From Acididesulfobacillus acetoxydans (GTDB taxonomy: Bacteria; Bacillota; Desulfitobacteriia; Desulfitobacteriales; Desulfitobacteriaceae), in assembly GCF_900016645.1 (NCBI RefSeq), contig NZ_CDGJ01000035.1: a DNA stretch of 20,939 nucleotides; one strand, given 5' to 3'. The notes under the pieces were generated by a model that saw only the letters and a list, made by a program, of their open reading frames with translations, was not told where the DNA came from and did no database searches. Shown piece after piece: positions 1-6,390 of the stretch. A program made the translations under genes and the position numbers. Position 1 is the first letter of the stretch. Every line of letters starts with the position of its first letter.

Positions 1-11
1 ACGAATCCGGA

Positions 12-83
12 CGCCAGACGCGCCCAATCCTTGGAGCCCTCCGCCGGCACTCACAATCCTTCGCGTTTCGCTCGTGTCTGGCG
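12..83. repeat. Inverted repeat in the leader of the left-edge promoter
   Basis: The arms CGCCAGAC (12-19) and GTCTGGCG (76-83) are perfect reverse complements. On the plus strand they can extend to 22 and 73 through one G-U pair. The loop is about 50 nt. The repeat lies just downstream of the predicted minus-strand start site near 87, so it could fold at the 5' end of that transcript, for example as a processing stem of a stable RNA. The role is inferred; only the repeat is seen. Confidence 0.45.
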
Positions 84-93
84 AACAGTTGAT

Positions 94-122
94 ACTATAT
101 CATGTGTTTGTTTTTAATTCAA
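94..122 (-). promoter_or_regulatory. Strong sigma-A promoter with extended -10, reading out of the window
   Basis: On the minus strand there is a -35 TTGAAT (122-117), a 17-nt spacer and a -10 TATAGT (99-94), preceded by TG one base upstream (extended -10). The expected start is near 87. Nothing in 1-93 resembles the start of a protein gene. In Bacillus subtilis the DNA after lysS carries rRNA operons rrnJ and rrnW and then ctsR. No heptad repeats of the CtsR operator type are seen here, so an rRNA or other stable RNA promoter is the favoured guess. A further TTGAAA at 145-140, 17 nt upstream of the -35, may be part of a tandem promoter, but this is weak. Confidence 0.7.
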
Positions 123-453
123 GGGGGCAGAGAGACGTTTTTCAAGAAATATTTAGCGGTTACGCGACTATCCTCACTTTTCCGTCTCATATCTACCCGT
201 CAAGATAAATTTTTCCCGGTAGTTCAGCCTTAGCCGCTTCTTACGAACTTTCCCCGGTTAACCCCAGCACCCGCGTTAACACTGTCTCATATGCACAACA
301 CAGAGCCAGAAAACCGCCGCATCGTCAAATTCTGTTCGCGAGTCTGTCCACGATTCCGTTCCCTCCCCCAGGCCCGGCTTTTTTCAAAGCGAATCGGGTT
401 CACTCGCATTTTCACCCGCATCGGGCAATCCCCCGCCCTATGCCCAGACCGGC
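123..453. other. Intergenic region downstream of lysS
   Basis: These 331 bases separate the lysS stop from the left-edge promoter. I see no coding signal, no tRNA, and no GC stem followed by a T-run on the minus strand, so lysS may read through. Two GTTAAC palindromes (257-262 and 275-280) lie 18 bp apart, and the part nearest the promoter is AT-rich. A TTGACG at about 209-204 on the minus strand lacks a matching -10. Short ORFs on either strand lack ribosome binding sites. Confidence 0.5.
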
Positions 454-1932
454 TCAGGACTCCTCCCCCGTATCCTCGCGTGAACGCATCGTCGGGAAGA
501 GAATAACATCTCGAATCGAGCCCGAATCCGTCAGGAGCATCACCAAGCGATCAATGCCAATTCCCAAACCTCCTGTGGGCGGAAGTCCGTATTCCAGGGC
601 TTGGAGAAAATCTTCATCCATCATATGTGCCTCGGCATCGCCTTTGGCCCGCTCGGCCATTTGTGACTCAAAGCGTCTTCTCTGGTCGATGGGATCATTC
701 AGTTCGGAGAAGGCATTGCCCAATTCACGTCCAAAGGCAAAAACTTCAAACCGATCCGTATACTGCGGATTTTTGGCGTTGCGCTTGGCTAAAGGAGAGA
801 CTTCCACCGGATGTCCGATGACAAAGGTCGGCTGGATCAGTTTGGGCTCAACAAATTCTTCGAAAACCTGATTGATGATTTGCCCCCGAGTAGCATCCGG
901 AGCCGGATTTAAGCCTTTAGCCTGAGCTGCTTCTCTCGCCCCGGCTTCATCCGGAACCGTTCTGAAATCAATCCCCGAATACTCCAGGATACCGTCAAGC
1001 ATCTGGAGTCTGCGCCAGGGGGTTGCAAAATGCAGCACTTGCTCCTGATAGACTACATCCAAGGAGCCATGCACTTCGCCGACAATGTACGCAATCATGT
1101 TTTCCGTGAGCTCCATGATATCTTCGTAATTAGCATAAGCCTGGTATAATTCCATCATAGTGAACTCGGGGTTATGCTTGATTGAAATACCTTCGTTACG
1201 GAAATTGCGTCCAATCTCGAAAACCTTTTCAAAACCTCCGACTATCAGCCGCTTGAGATAAAGTTCCAACGCGATGCGCAAGTAGAGATCCATGTCCAAC
1301 GTATTATGGTGTGTGACAAAGGGGCGAGCCGCAGCCCCTCCCGCAACCGAATGGAGGGTGGGTGTCTCCACTTCCAGGAAACCCTTGTCCTCCAGGAAAT
1401 TTCGCATAGCCCGGATGATTTTGCTCCGGGTAACGAAGACATCTCTGACCTCGGGGTTGACGATTAAATCGATATAACGCCTGCGGTAGCGGGTCTCCAC
1501 ATTCGTTAAGCCATGGAATTTCTCAGGCAGCGGTCGCAGTGCTTTGGCCAGAAGTTGGACCGTTTCGGCATGAACGGAAATCTCACCTCTTTTGGTTCGG
1601 AATACCTTACCCCCTACCCCTAAAATATCACCTACGTCAAATTTGCTGATAAGATCAAAGTTTTCCGTACCTACGTCGTCGCGGCGGATGTAGACTTGTA
1701 TTCTACCGCTGAAATCCTGGATGTGCATAAAGATCACTTTCCCTTGATCCCGCTTCGACATGACCCTACCCGCTACTTTTACCTCTTGGCCCTCTAGGTC
1801 CGCGAAATTTTCTATAATGTCTTGGGCCATGTGGGTACGGACGTAACGATCGGCATAAGGCTCAAGGCCTTTTGCGCGAAACATCTCAATCTTATCCAGC
1901 CGGACTTGCCATAATTCGTTATTATTATCCAC
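454..1932 (-). CDS. lysS: Lysyl-tRNA synthetase, class II
   Basis: This cytoplasmic enzyme charges tRNA-Lys with lysine using ATP. The 492 residues match the usual class II LysRS length of about 490-500. An N-terminal OB-fold anticodon-binding domain spans roughly residues 50-145. The class II catalytic core follows, with motif 2 (FRNEGISIKHNPEFTMMEL) near 244-262 and motif 3 (GLGIGIDRLVMLL) near 455-467. The start is GTG at 1932, with GGAGG about 7 nt upstream. The gene follows greA after a 444-bp gap with hairpins and may be transcribed with it. The dusB/lysS neighbourhood is conserved in Bacillota. No T-box or lysine riboswitch was recognised in front of it. Confidence 0.97.
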   Translation of the reverse strand: MDNNNELWQVRLDKIEMFRAKGLEPYADRYVRTHMAQDIIENFADLEGQEVKVAGRVMSKRDQGKVIFMHIQDFSGRIQVYIRRDDVGTENFDLISKFDVGDILGVGGKVFRTKRGEISVHAETVQLLAKALRPLPEKFHGLTNVETRYRRRYIDLIVNPEVRDVFVTRSKIIRAMRNFLEDKGFLEVETPTLHSVAGGAAARPFVTHHNTLDMDLYLRIALELYLKRLIVGGFEKVFEIGRNFRNEGISIKHNPEFTMMELYQAYANYEDIMELTENMIAYIVGEVHGSLDVVYQEQVLHFATPWRRLQMLDGILEYSGIDFRTVPDEAGAREAAQAKGLNPAPDATRGQIINQVFEEFVEPKLIQPTFVIGHPVEVSPLAKRNAKNPQYTDRFEVFAFGRELGNAFSELNDPIDQRRRFESQMAERAKGDAEAHMMDEDFLQALEYGLPPTGGLGIGIDRLVMLLTDSGSIRDVILFPTMRSREDTGEES

Positions 1933-2156
1933 GTAAAAACCTCCAAACTAAAAAACCCACCTCAGCACTGCCGCCGTCTATGAGTGATATCCTGAACAGA
2001 CTTTCAGTCTCTTTAAGGCCTCCGTACTGCTGTCGTTTATCTCCTTCAATTTGCCGTAGATCTCGGAACCCATGTTGAGGAATGCCTCAGTAGTGTTGTC
2101 ATTTATGTCCCCCGCTTCGGCAGACCGGCCCTTGCCGCTCGGCCGGAAAACCAGAA

Positions 2157-2174
2157 GGCGGGCAAAAACCCGCC
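2157..2174 (-). terminator. Possible terminator or attenuator hairpin after greA
   Basis: On the minus strand GGCGGG (2174-2169), a six-base loop TTTTTG and CCCGCC (2162-2157) form a perfect stem. It is followed by TTCTGGTTTT, which is only moderately T-rich. It could end part of the greA transcripts before lysS. The imperfect T-tract makes efficiency uncertain. Confidence 0.4.
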
Positions 2175-2220
2175 GCAACACTCATTTCTCTCATCTTCAA
2201 CGGCTTCATCCACTGGTGAG

Positions 2221-2303
2221 ACTCCCACTTCAACAAGTGGGAGCGGTCCCCTGTACACAAAGGCGGCCCCAGTGCCAAGAATCCACTGCCGCGGGAAGAC
2301 TCC
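2221..2303. repeat. Hairpin cassette, copy B (downstream of greA)
   Basis: The core is CTCCCACTT (2222-2230), loop CAAC, AAGTGGGAG (2235-2243), a perfect 9-bp stem. It is followed on the plus strand by CGGTCCC and, about 45 bases later, by CGGGAAGACTCC. The same order of blocks occurs at 2903-2963 upstream of greA. Between the blocks lies a second, variable stem (GCGGC and CAGTG arms on the minus strand). The two copies share the terminal hairpin and the short flanking blocks but not the middle. This is what a small mobile or structured RNA element would show; its identity is unknown. Confidence 0.55.
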
Positions 2304-2376
2304 GGCCCTGACGGACGGGGTGAACACCCGGAAAGATCGACCATCCCTATGGCACCCTTGGCGAACCAACGGGCTT

Positions 2377-2847
2377 TCAACGGATATCTACGATCTGATA
2401 ATGCAGTACTCCCGCCGGAACGGTAACCTCCAGAGTCGTGCCTTTCGCTTGCCCCAGAACAGCTTTACCAACCGGTGACTCATTGGAAATCTTGTTTGTT
2501 CCGGGATCCGCTTCGGCTGACCCCACAATCGTATATTCTTCCTCATCCCCATAGTCCATGTCTTTCAGGAGAACAGTGTTCCCCAAGCCAACCGTGTCCG
2601 TGCCCTCATGATCATCAATAACCTTGGCGTTGCGCAGCATCTTCTCCAACGTAATGATTCGGCCTTCTATAAAGGCCTGCTCATTTTTAGCATCTTCATA
2701 TTCGGAGTTTTCACTAATATCGCCGAACTCGATAGCCTGCTTAATGCGCTCGGCGACTTCCCGCCTTTTTTGCGTTTTTAATAGTTCCAACTCGTCCTCA
2801 AGCTTCTTGAGGCCTTCCACGGTGAGAATGACTTCCTTCTCAGGCAT
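2377..2847 (-). CDS. greA: Transcription elongation factor GreA
   Basis: GreA enters the secondary channel of RNA polymerase and stimulates cleavage of backtracked transcripts. The product has 156 residues, close to the usual 158. An N-terminal coiled coil spans residues 1-75, with the acidic tip motif GDISENSEYEDAKNEQ near 42-57 whose Asp and Glu hold the catalytic magnesium. A C-terminal FKBP-like domain follows (about 82-156). An in-frame ATG exists further upstream, but the start at 2847 gives the canonical N-terminus MPEKEV and has AAGGGAG about 9 nt upstream. The gene has its own consensus promoter and a leader of about 360 nt with many hairpins, which suggests control separate from dusB. 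Confidence 0.96.
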   Translation of the reverse strand: MPEKEVILTVEGLKKLEDELELLKTQKRREVAERIKQAIEFGDISENSEYEDAKNEQAFIEGRIITLEKMLRNAKVIDDHEGTDTVGLGNTVLLKDMDYGDEEEYTIVGSAEADPGTNKISNESPVGKAVLGQAKGTTLEVTVPAGVLHYQIVDIR

Positions 2848-2902
2848 TTTTCTCGCTCCCTTTTCTCTTCCGACTCTGAGGTAAATTGATCCAAAACGCA
2901 AG

Positions 2903-2963
2903 ACTCCCACTTCTGCAAGTGGGAGTGGGTCCCACGCACCCCGCTTCGGTGGGGGTAGACTCC
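2903..2963. repeat. Hairpin cassette, copy A (in the greA leader)
   Basis: The core is ACTCCCACTT (2903-2912), loop CTGC, AAGTGGGAGT (2917-2926), a perfect 10-bp stem. Next on the plus strand come GGGTCCC, a stem with a TTCG tetraloop (CCCCGC at about 2939-2944, GTGGGG at about 2949-2954) and GTAGACTCC. Copy B at 2221-2303 has the same terminal hairpin and the GGTCCC and AGACTCC blocks. The TTCG loop and a wobble pair favour folding of the plus-strand sequence, while other stems in the region favour the minus strand, so the orientation is unresolved. Confidence 0.55.
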
Positions 2964-3006
2964 ATCCTTCGGCACAAAAGCATAATTTCACGCTCTGTGC
3001 CTACGG

Positions 3007-3031
3007 CGATAGTCTCCACCGGAGACTATCG
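3007..3031. repeat. Perfect 11-bp hairpin in the greA leader
   Basis: The arms CGATAGTCTCC (3007-3017) and GGAGACTATCG (3021-3031) are exact reverse complements with a three-base loop ACC. On the plus strand the stem can extend by a G-U pair (3006/3032) and a G-C pair (3005/3033). No T-run follows on either strand, so this is not a typical terminator. Confidence 0.6.
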
Positions 3032-3046
3032 TCACCGAAGTCTCGA

Positions 3047-3066
3047 TGTTCAGCGTGAGCTGAACA
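3047..3066. repeat. Perfect 8-bp hairpin with GTGA loop
   Basis: The arms TGTTCAGC (3047-3054) and GCTGAACA (3059-3066) flank GTGA, which read on the plus strand is a GNRA-class tetraloop. An overlapping alternative stem uses TGAAC and GTTCA (3061-3072). It lies 16 bases from the 11-bp hairpin and appears to belong to the same structured block. Confidence 0.5.
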
Positions 3067-3213
3067 AGTTCACTCGCTGGATTTTTCCTTCTATGCAGAT
3101 GCTCCCTGCGGCCCGACGGAGCGCACCCAAAGCAGATCCGCTCCGGCCTCCGGCAACACGCCTCCGCTTAACGGAGAGAGCCTCACAGACCTCCGCAAAT
3201 TGCATTGATCGTT

Positions 3214-3242
3214 ATTATAAGGACCCTGCAAAATATTGTCAA
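3214..3242 (-). promoter_or_regulatory. Perfect-consensus sigma-A promoter for greA
   Basis: On the minus strand the -35 is TTGACA (3242-3237), the spacer is exactly 17 nt, and the -10 is TATAAT (3219-3214). All twelve bases match consensus. The expected start is near 3207, about 360 nt upstream of greA. The promoter sits in the dusB-greA gap, so greA and possibly lysS can be expressed independently of the upstream cofactor block. Confidence 0.9.
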
Positions 3243-3320
3243 GGATGCCTTGCGGTTCCCGCTCCCCCAAGCCGTCCCGGGACTGCGCTTTCTATTCTGC
3301 CTCTTTCCCGTCAAACTATG

Positions 3321-3381
3321 CCCGGAATTTTCTCCTTTTCCCTGAGACCGCACCCGGAGTTTTCTCTTTTTCCCTAAACCG
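3321..3381. repeat. Imperfect 32-bp tandem repeat
   Basis: Two units (3321-3350 and 3353-3381) share CCCGGA-TTTTCTC-TTTTCCCT--ACCG with a few substitutions. The word AACTATGC stands on both sides (3314-3321 and 3383-3390), and a decayed third unit may follow at 3391-3415. On the minus strand the tract is purine-rich. It lies between dusB and the greA promoter. No function is evident. Confidence 0.5.
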
Positions 3382-3422
3382 TAACTATGCTTCGCATTTC
3401 CTTTTTTACCCTTTCCTCTAAA

Positions 3423-4400
3423 CTACGCCTTGTAATCCCCTTGGTAATCGCCAAGGCCTTTTAAGATCTCCGACATCCCGCCCGGCTCTTTGACCAGCAT
3501 GATCTTCTCGCGGAGTTGTGCCGCTTGCCTAAACCCTTTGACATACCAAGCCGCGTGTTTGCGCATCTCCTTAAGCCCAATCCTTTCTCCTTTGTACTTG
3601 AGTAACCGTTCAAAATGCGCACAGGCCGCTTCACTTCTGTCCCGCCAAGAAGGTCCCCCCGTCAGTTGCCCGGTCCGCACCATGTGCTGAGCGCGCCGGG
3701 GCAGCCAAGGGTTGCCTAGGGCACCCCGACCGATCATCACCCCATCGCACCCTGTCTCTTCAAGCATGCGCAGGGCATCTTCCGGCTGGGAAATATCCCC
3801 GTTGCCGATGACCGGAATTTCTACCGACTCCTTCAATTCTCGGATCCAGCGCCAGTCAGCCTGGCCCGAATAAAACTGCTCCCGCGTGCGCGCGTGCAGA
3901 GTCAGCATTTTGACGCCCACGGCTTCCAAACGCTGCCCCAGTTCCTTGACAATAATCTCCCTTTCATCCCAACCTAACCGCAGCTTGACTGTGACCGGCA
4001 GGTCCACCGCCCGCACAACGGCCGAAGCTATTTTTTGCGCCCGCTCAAGGTCCCGCAGCAGAGCGCAGCCCTCACCGTTTTTCACTATCTTCGAGGTTGG
4101 ACAACCCATATTAATGTCTATCACATCCGCGCCGTAATGCTGGCAGAGTTCGGCCGCTTTAGCCATACTCTGCGCCTCGGCGCCGAAAATTTGCACGATG
4201 CGGGGCGGAGTCTCACCTTCCAGGTCTAACATTTTCACGGTCCGCGGGTTTCGGAAGGACAGGGCTTTGTCACTTATCATTTCGGTCCAGACATATTCGC
4301 CGCCCAAGTCCCGGACGGTTTCACGAAAGGCCTTGTCTGTGACCCCCGCCATCGGGGCGAGGAACACAGGCCTATCCATCACAAAAGATCCCAATTTCAT
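3423..4400 (-). CDS. dusB: tRNA-dihydrouridine synthase, DusB type
   Basis: This flavoenzyme reduces uridine in the D-loop of tRNA using FMN and NADPH. The 325 residues begin with a TIM-barrel containing the N-terminal FMN motif APMAGVTD (15-22). The Dus signature DINMGCPTSKIVKNGEG (95-111) contains the catalytic Cys100. LHARTREQFYSG (about 168-179), GNGDI (199-203) and the phosphate-binding GRGALGNPW (224-232) follow. The C-terminal helical tRNA-binding domain begins near residue 245. The ATG overlaps the coaX stop in an ATGA junction, which indicates coupling. No intrinsic terminator is seen downstream. Bacillota usually carry this gene just upstream of lysS, as here with greA between. Confidence 0.95.
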   Translation of the reverse strand: MKLGSFVMDRPVFLAPMAGVTDKAFRETVRDLGGEYVWTEMISDKALSFRNPRTVKMLDLEGETPPRIVQIFGAEAQSMAKAAELCQHYGADVIDINMGCPTSKIVKNGEGCALLRDLERAQKIASAVVRAVDLPVTVKLRLGWDEREIIVKELGQRLEAVGVKMLTLHARTREQFYSGQADWRWIRELKESVEIPVIGNGDISQPEDALRMLEETGCDGVMIGRGALGNPWLPRRAQHMVRTGQLTGGPSWRDRSEAACAHFERLLKYKGERIGLKEMRKHAAWYVKGFRQAAQLREKIMLVKEPGGMSEILKGLGDYQGDYKA

Positions 4401-5179
4401 TTTATCAACACTTTGCCATTGTTCCTTTCGTAAATCAGCAATAAACCTTCCAGGGTCAAAAAAGGATCCACCGTCTCGATCGTTTTTGCCTCTTCGGCGA
4501 TCAAGGCGGCCAACCCTCCGGTCGCCACCACTCTGGTCCCGTTCCCCAGTTCCTCTTTCATCCTGCTCACGATCCCGTCCACCTGTCCCGTAAAACCGAA
4601 ATAAATGCCGGATTGCATGCCGGCCACCGTATTTTTGGCAATAACGGATTTTGGCTTGACTATTTCAATACGAGGCAGCTTGGAAGCACGTTGGAACAGA
4701 GCCTCGGTCGCGATCCCGATGCCCGGCGCAATGGCTCCGCCCAAATATTCGCCCCTGGCCGAAATCGCGCAAAACGTCGTGGCAGTCCCGAAATCAACAA
4801 TGACCAAAGGCCCTCCGTATTTGGCATATGCCGCGATCGCGTTGACAATCCGGTCCGCCCCCACCTCCTTTGGGTTATCGTAAATGATGGGCATCCCCGT
4901 TTTGACACCCGGACCGACCACCAGTGGCTCAACCCCGAAATAACGGCGGACCAAGGTCTCCAGCGTCGGCATGACCGGAGGAACGACGGAAGAGATGACG
5001 ACGGCTTCCATCTCAGAAAATCTCAGTCCGCTAAAATCAAAAAGATTTTTAATGACGACCGCGTGCTCATCCACCGTCCTTGATTTATCCGTCGAAACCC
5101 GCCAGTGCGAAAGCAGTTTCCGGCCCTCATAGACACCCAAGACAATGTTCGTATTCCCAACATCGAAAACCAAAATCAT
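4397..5179 (-). CDS. coaX: Type III pantothenate kinase
   Basis: CoaX phosphorylates pantothenate, the first committed step of CoA synthesis. The type III enzyme belongs to the ASKHA fold and is not feedback-inhibited by CoA. The 260 residues match the family. The N-terminal phosphate motif DVGNTN lies at 6-11, GADRIVNA at 107-114 (with the catalytic Asp), and VDFGTATTF at 128-136. The open frame continues upstream, but the ATG at 5179 gives the canonical N-terminus MILVFDVGNTN and has AAGGAG 7 nt before it. The stop overlaps the dusB start by 4 bp. panC lies in the same block, so pantothenate synthesis and use are linked here. Confidence 0.95.
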   Translation of the reverse strand: MILVFDVGNTNIVLGVYEGRKLLSHWRVSTDKSRTVDEHAVVIKNLFDFSGLRFSEMEAVVISSVVPPVMPTLETLVRRYFGVEPLVVGPGVKTGMPIIYDNPKEVGADRIVNAIAAYAKYGGPLVIVDFGTATTFCAISARGEYLGGAIAPGIGIATEALFQRASKLPRIEIVKPKSVIAKNTVAGMQSGIYFGFTGQVDGIVSRMKEELGNGTRVVATGGLAALIAEEAKTIETVDPFLTLEGLLLIYERNNGKVLIK

Positions 5180-5181
5180 GC

Positions 5182-5367
5182 TCAACTCTCCTTGCGGCGC
5201 AACACCACTTCGCTTCCCACCCAAGCCGCAATACCGGCCTTGAGCCGATCCGAAACGATAAAAGGTGTAAACCCTTGCGCTATGACGACAGCGAAACCCG
5301 TCCGGACGTGCAGCAACCAACGCATGACACCGTAGAGGCCATTTCCCAAAAACTGCGAGACCCCCAC
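5182..5367 (-). CDS. Possible small hydrophobic protein between birA and coaX
   Basis: An open frame of about 61 codons ends 2 bp before the coaX ATG, and the coaX ribosome binding site lies inside its last codons. The peptide is hydrophobic at the N-terminus and in the middle (around RTGFAVVIAQGFTPFIV) and ends in a basic tail LRRKES. The frame stays open some 30 bases further upstream to a TGA that overlaps the region just after the birA stop. The GTG start used here has no clear ribosome binding site. The tight fit between two real genes argues for a gene; the lack of a start signal argues against. No family is recognised. Confidence 0.35.
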   Translation of the reverse strand: MGVSQFLGNGLYGVMRWLLHVRTGFAVVIAQGFTPFIVSDRLKAGIAAWVGSEVVLRRKES

Positions 5368-5400
5368 GAGAAGAAACAGTAAGCCAAACGGAGGTCACGC

Positions 5401-6390
5401 TTAATCGGGAATATAATACCCCCCGGAAGGTGCGCGCAGTTGCACCTCCCCAGCCGAAAAACTCTTAAAACCGCCCGGCGACTCCAGCAGCAACGCTCCC
5501 TCCGCAGAGATTCCCGCCAAGCGACCCGTAAAAACCTCAGTCCCCCTCCGGACCAGCACATCCTCACCCAAGCCCCAAGCGTTGGCAAGCCAACGTTCCC
5601 GAGCGGAATCAAACCCTTCCCGTTCCAAAGTTTCAACCTCGTATTCCAATCTCTCCAGGACCCTGGCCGCCAAAATGTTGAGATTCAAGTTTGTCCCCGT
5701 AATATCCTGCAGAGTCTCGGCCGGAATGTCCTGAGGAAATTGGTCCTTGCGCAAATTGCAGTTGATCCCTATCCCGAGAACGATCGATTGCAAAGTCGTC
5801 CATTCCCCGGCGACTTCACCCAGAATGCCGGCAAGCTTGCGGCCTTGATAGATGATGTCGTTGGGCCATTTGATTCCCGCCTCCACCCCGCAGGCCGCCC
5901 GGATTCCGTCCAGTACCGCCAGACTGGCGCTCAGAGTCAGCTTGGCCGCATCTGCCAGGGGAACTTTGGGTTTCAGCACGACCGACAGCCACAGCCCGCC
6001 CGCGGGGGATTCAAAACATCGCCCCAACCGTCCTCTTCCTTTAACCTGCCGGCGGGCCATAACCGTCAAACCGTGCTCCGCCCCTTGCTTAACGGCTTCG
6101 TGCGCCCAATCGTTGGTGGAGGAAAGTTCGTCAAATAAATAAACCGGGTGCCCCACGGTTTTAGACTTAAGTTCATGGGCGAGTGCCCATTCGTCCAGGT
6201 TTAAGGGCGTACCGAGCAAACGATAGCCGCTTTTCGTCACCCCTTCAATCTCATAACCCGCAGCTTTCAACGTTTGAATCTGCTTCCAGACTGCTGCCCG
6301 GGTCGTATTCAGACTCTTGCTGATCCTCTGCCCGGACACAAATTCTCCCGGCGATTCTGCCAGAATATCCAGGATTTCCTTACGCCCCAT
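5401..6390 (-). CDS. birA: Bifunctional biotin-protein ligase / biotin operon repressor
   Basis: BirA activates biotin with ATP to biotinoyl-AMP and transfers it to a lysine of carboxylase carrier domains. The form with an N-terminal DNA-binding domain also represses biotin genes. The 329 residues show a winged helix-turn-helix (about 3-62), the catalytic domain with GRGRLGR (118-124), KWPNDI (174-179) and GIGINC (206-211), and a small C-terminal SH3-like domain (about 275-320). Two ATGs are possible, at 6399 and 6390. The second is preferred because AAGGA lies 8-9 nt before it and only 1-2 nt before the first. The gene overlaps the end of nadC by 11 bp. No biotin synthesis gene or BirA operator is visible in the window. 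Confidence 0.93.
   Translation of the reverse strand: MGRKEILDILAESPGEFVSGQRISKSLNTTRAAVWKQIQTLKAAGYEIEGVTKSGYRLLGTPLNLDEWALAHELKSKTVGHPVYLFDELSSTNDWAHEAVKQGAEHGLTVMARRQVKGRGRLGRCFESPAGGLWLSVVLKPKVPLADAAKLTLSASLAVLDGIRAACGVEAGIKWPNDIIYQGRKLAGILGEVAGEWTTLQSIVLGIGINCNLRKDQFPQDIPAETLQDITGTNLNLNILAARVLERLEYEVETLEREGFDSARERWLANAWGLGEDVLVRRGTEVFTGRLAGISAEGALLLESPGGFKSFSAGEVQLRAPSGGYYIPD

Larger units (their letters stand above)
1933..2376. other. greA-lysS intergenic region with hairpins and degenerate repeats
   Basis: This 444-bp spacer holds three things. The first is a hairpin cassette (about 2221-2303) that resembles one in the greA leader. The second is a GC-rich hairpin (2157-2174). The third is a degenerate repeat family of about 17 nt at 1959-1975, 2018-2034 and 2084-2100. 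A 67-codon open frame (1978-2181) covers two of these repeats and encodes two similar octapeptides, INDNTTEA and INDSSTEA, 22 residues apart. Its start has no convincing ribosome binding site, so I do not call it a gene. A T-run (TTTTTT on the minus strand at 1955-1950) lies just before lysS, but I find no strong stem in front of it. Confidence 0.5.
2848..3207 (-). promoter_or_regulatory. Long structured 5' leader of greA
   Basis: From the predicted start near 3207 to the greA ATG the leader is about 360 nt and can form successive hairpins. On the minus strand they are: CTCCG/CGGAG (about 3174-3160); CGGAGCG/CGCTCCG (3145-3117); TGTTCAGC/GCTGAACA (3066-3047); an 11-bp perfect stem (3031-3007); GGCACA/TGTGCC with an inner AGCGT/ATGCT stem (3001-2971); CCCC/GGGG (about 2955-2938); and a 10-bp stem (2926-2903). 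I find no T-box consensus and no T-run terminator. No regulator or ligand can be named. Part of it may be inserted repeat sequence and not a regulatory RNA. Confidence 0.5.

Noticed and set aside
1933..1960. Terminator or attenuator directly before lysS
   Set aside because: The T-run at 1955-1950 on the minus strand has no stable stem in front of it.
2848..2991. Extended GreA starting at 2991
   Set aside because: The 48 extra residues are unlike GreA and cover the hairpin repeat. The start at 2847 has a good ribosome binding site and the family N-terminus.
2848..3207. T-box riboswitch in the greA leader or before lysS
   Set aside because: The only resemblance is TGGGACC near 2935-2929. The full T-box consensus, a specifier loop and a terminator with T-run are missing.
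5180..5398. Extended CoaX starting at 5398
   Set aside because: The extra 73 residues have no similarity to pantothenate kinases, whereas the ATG at 5179 has AAGGAG at good spacing and the canonical DVGNTN start.
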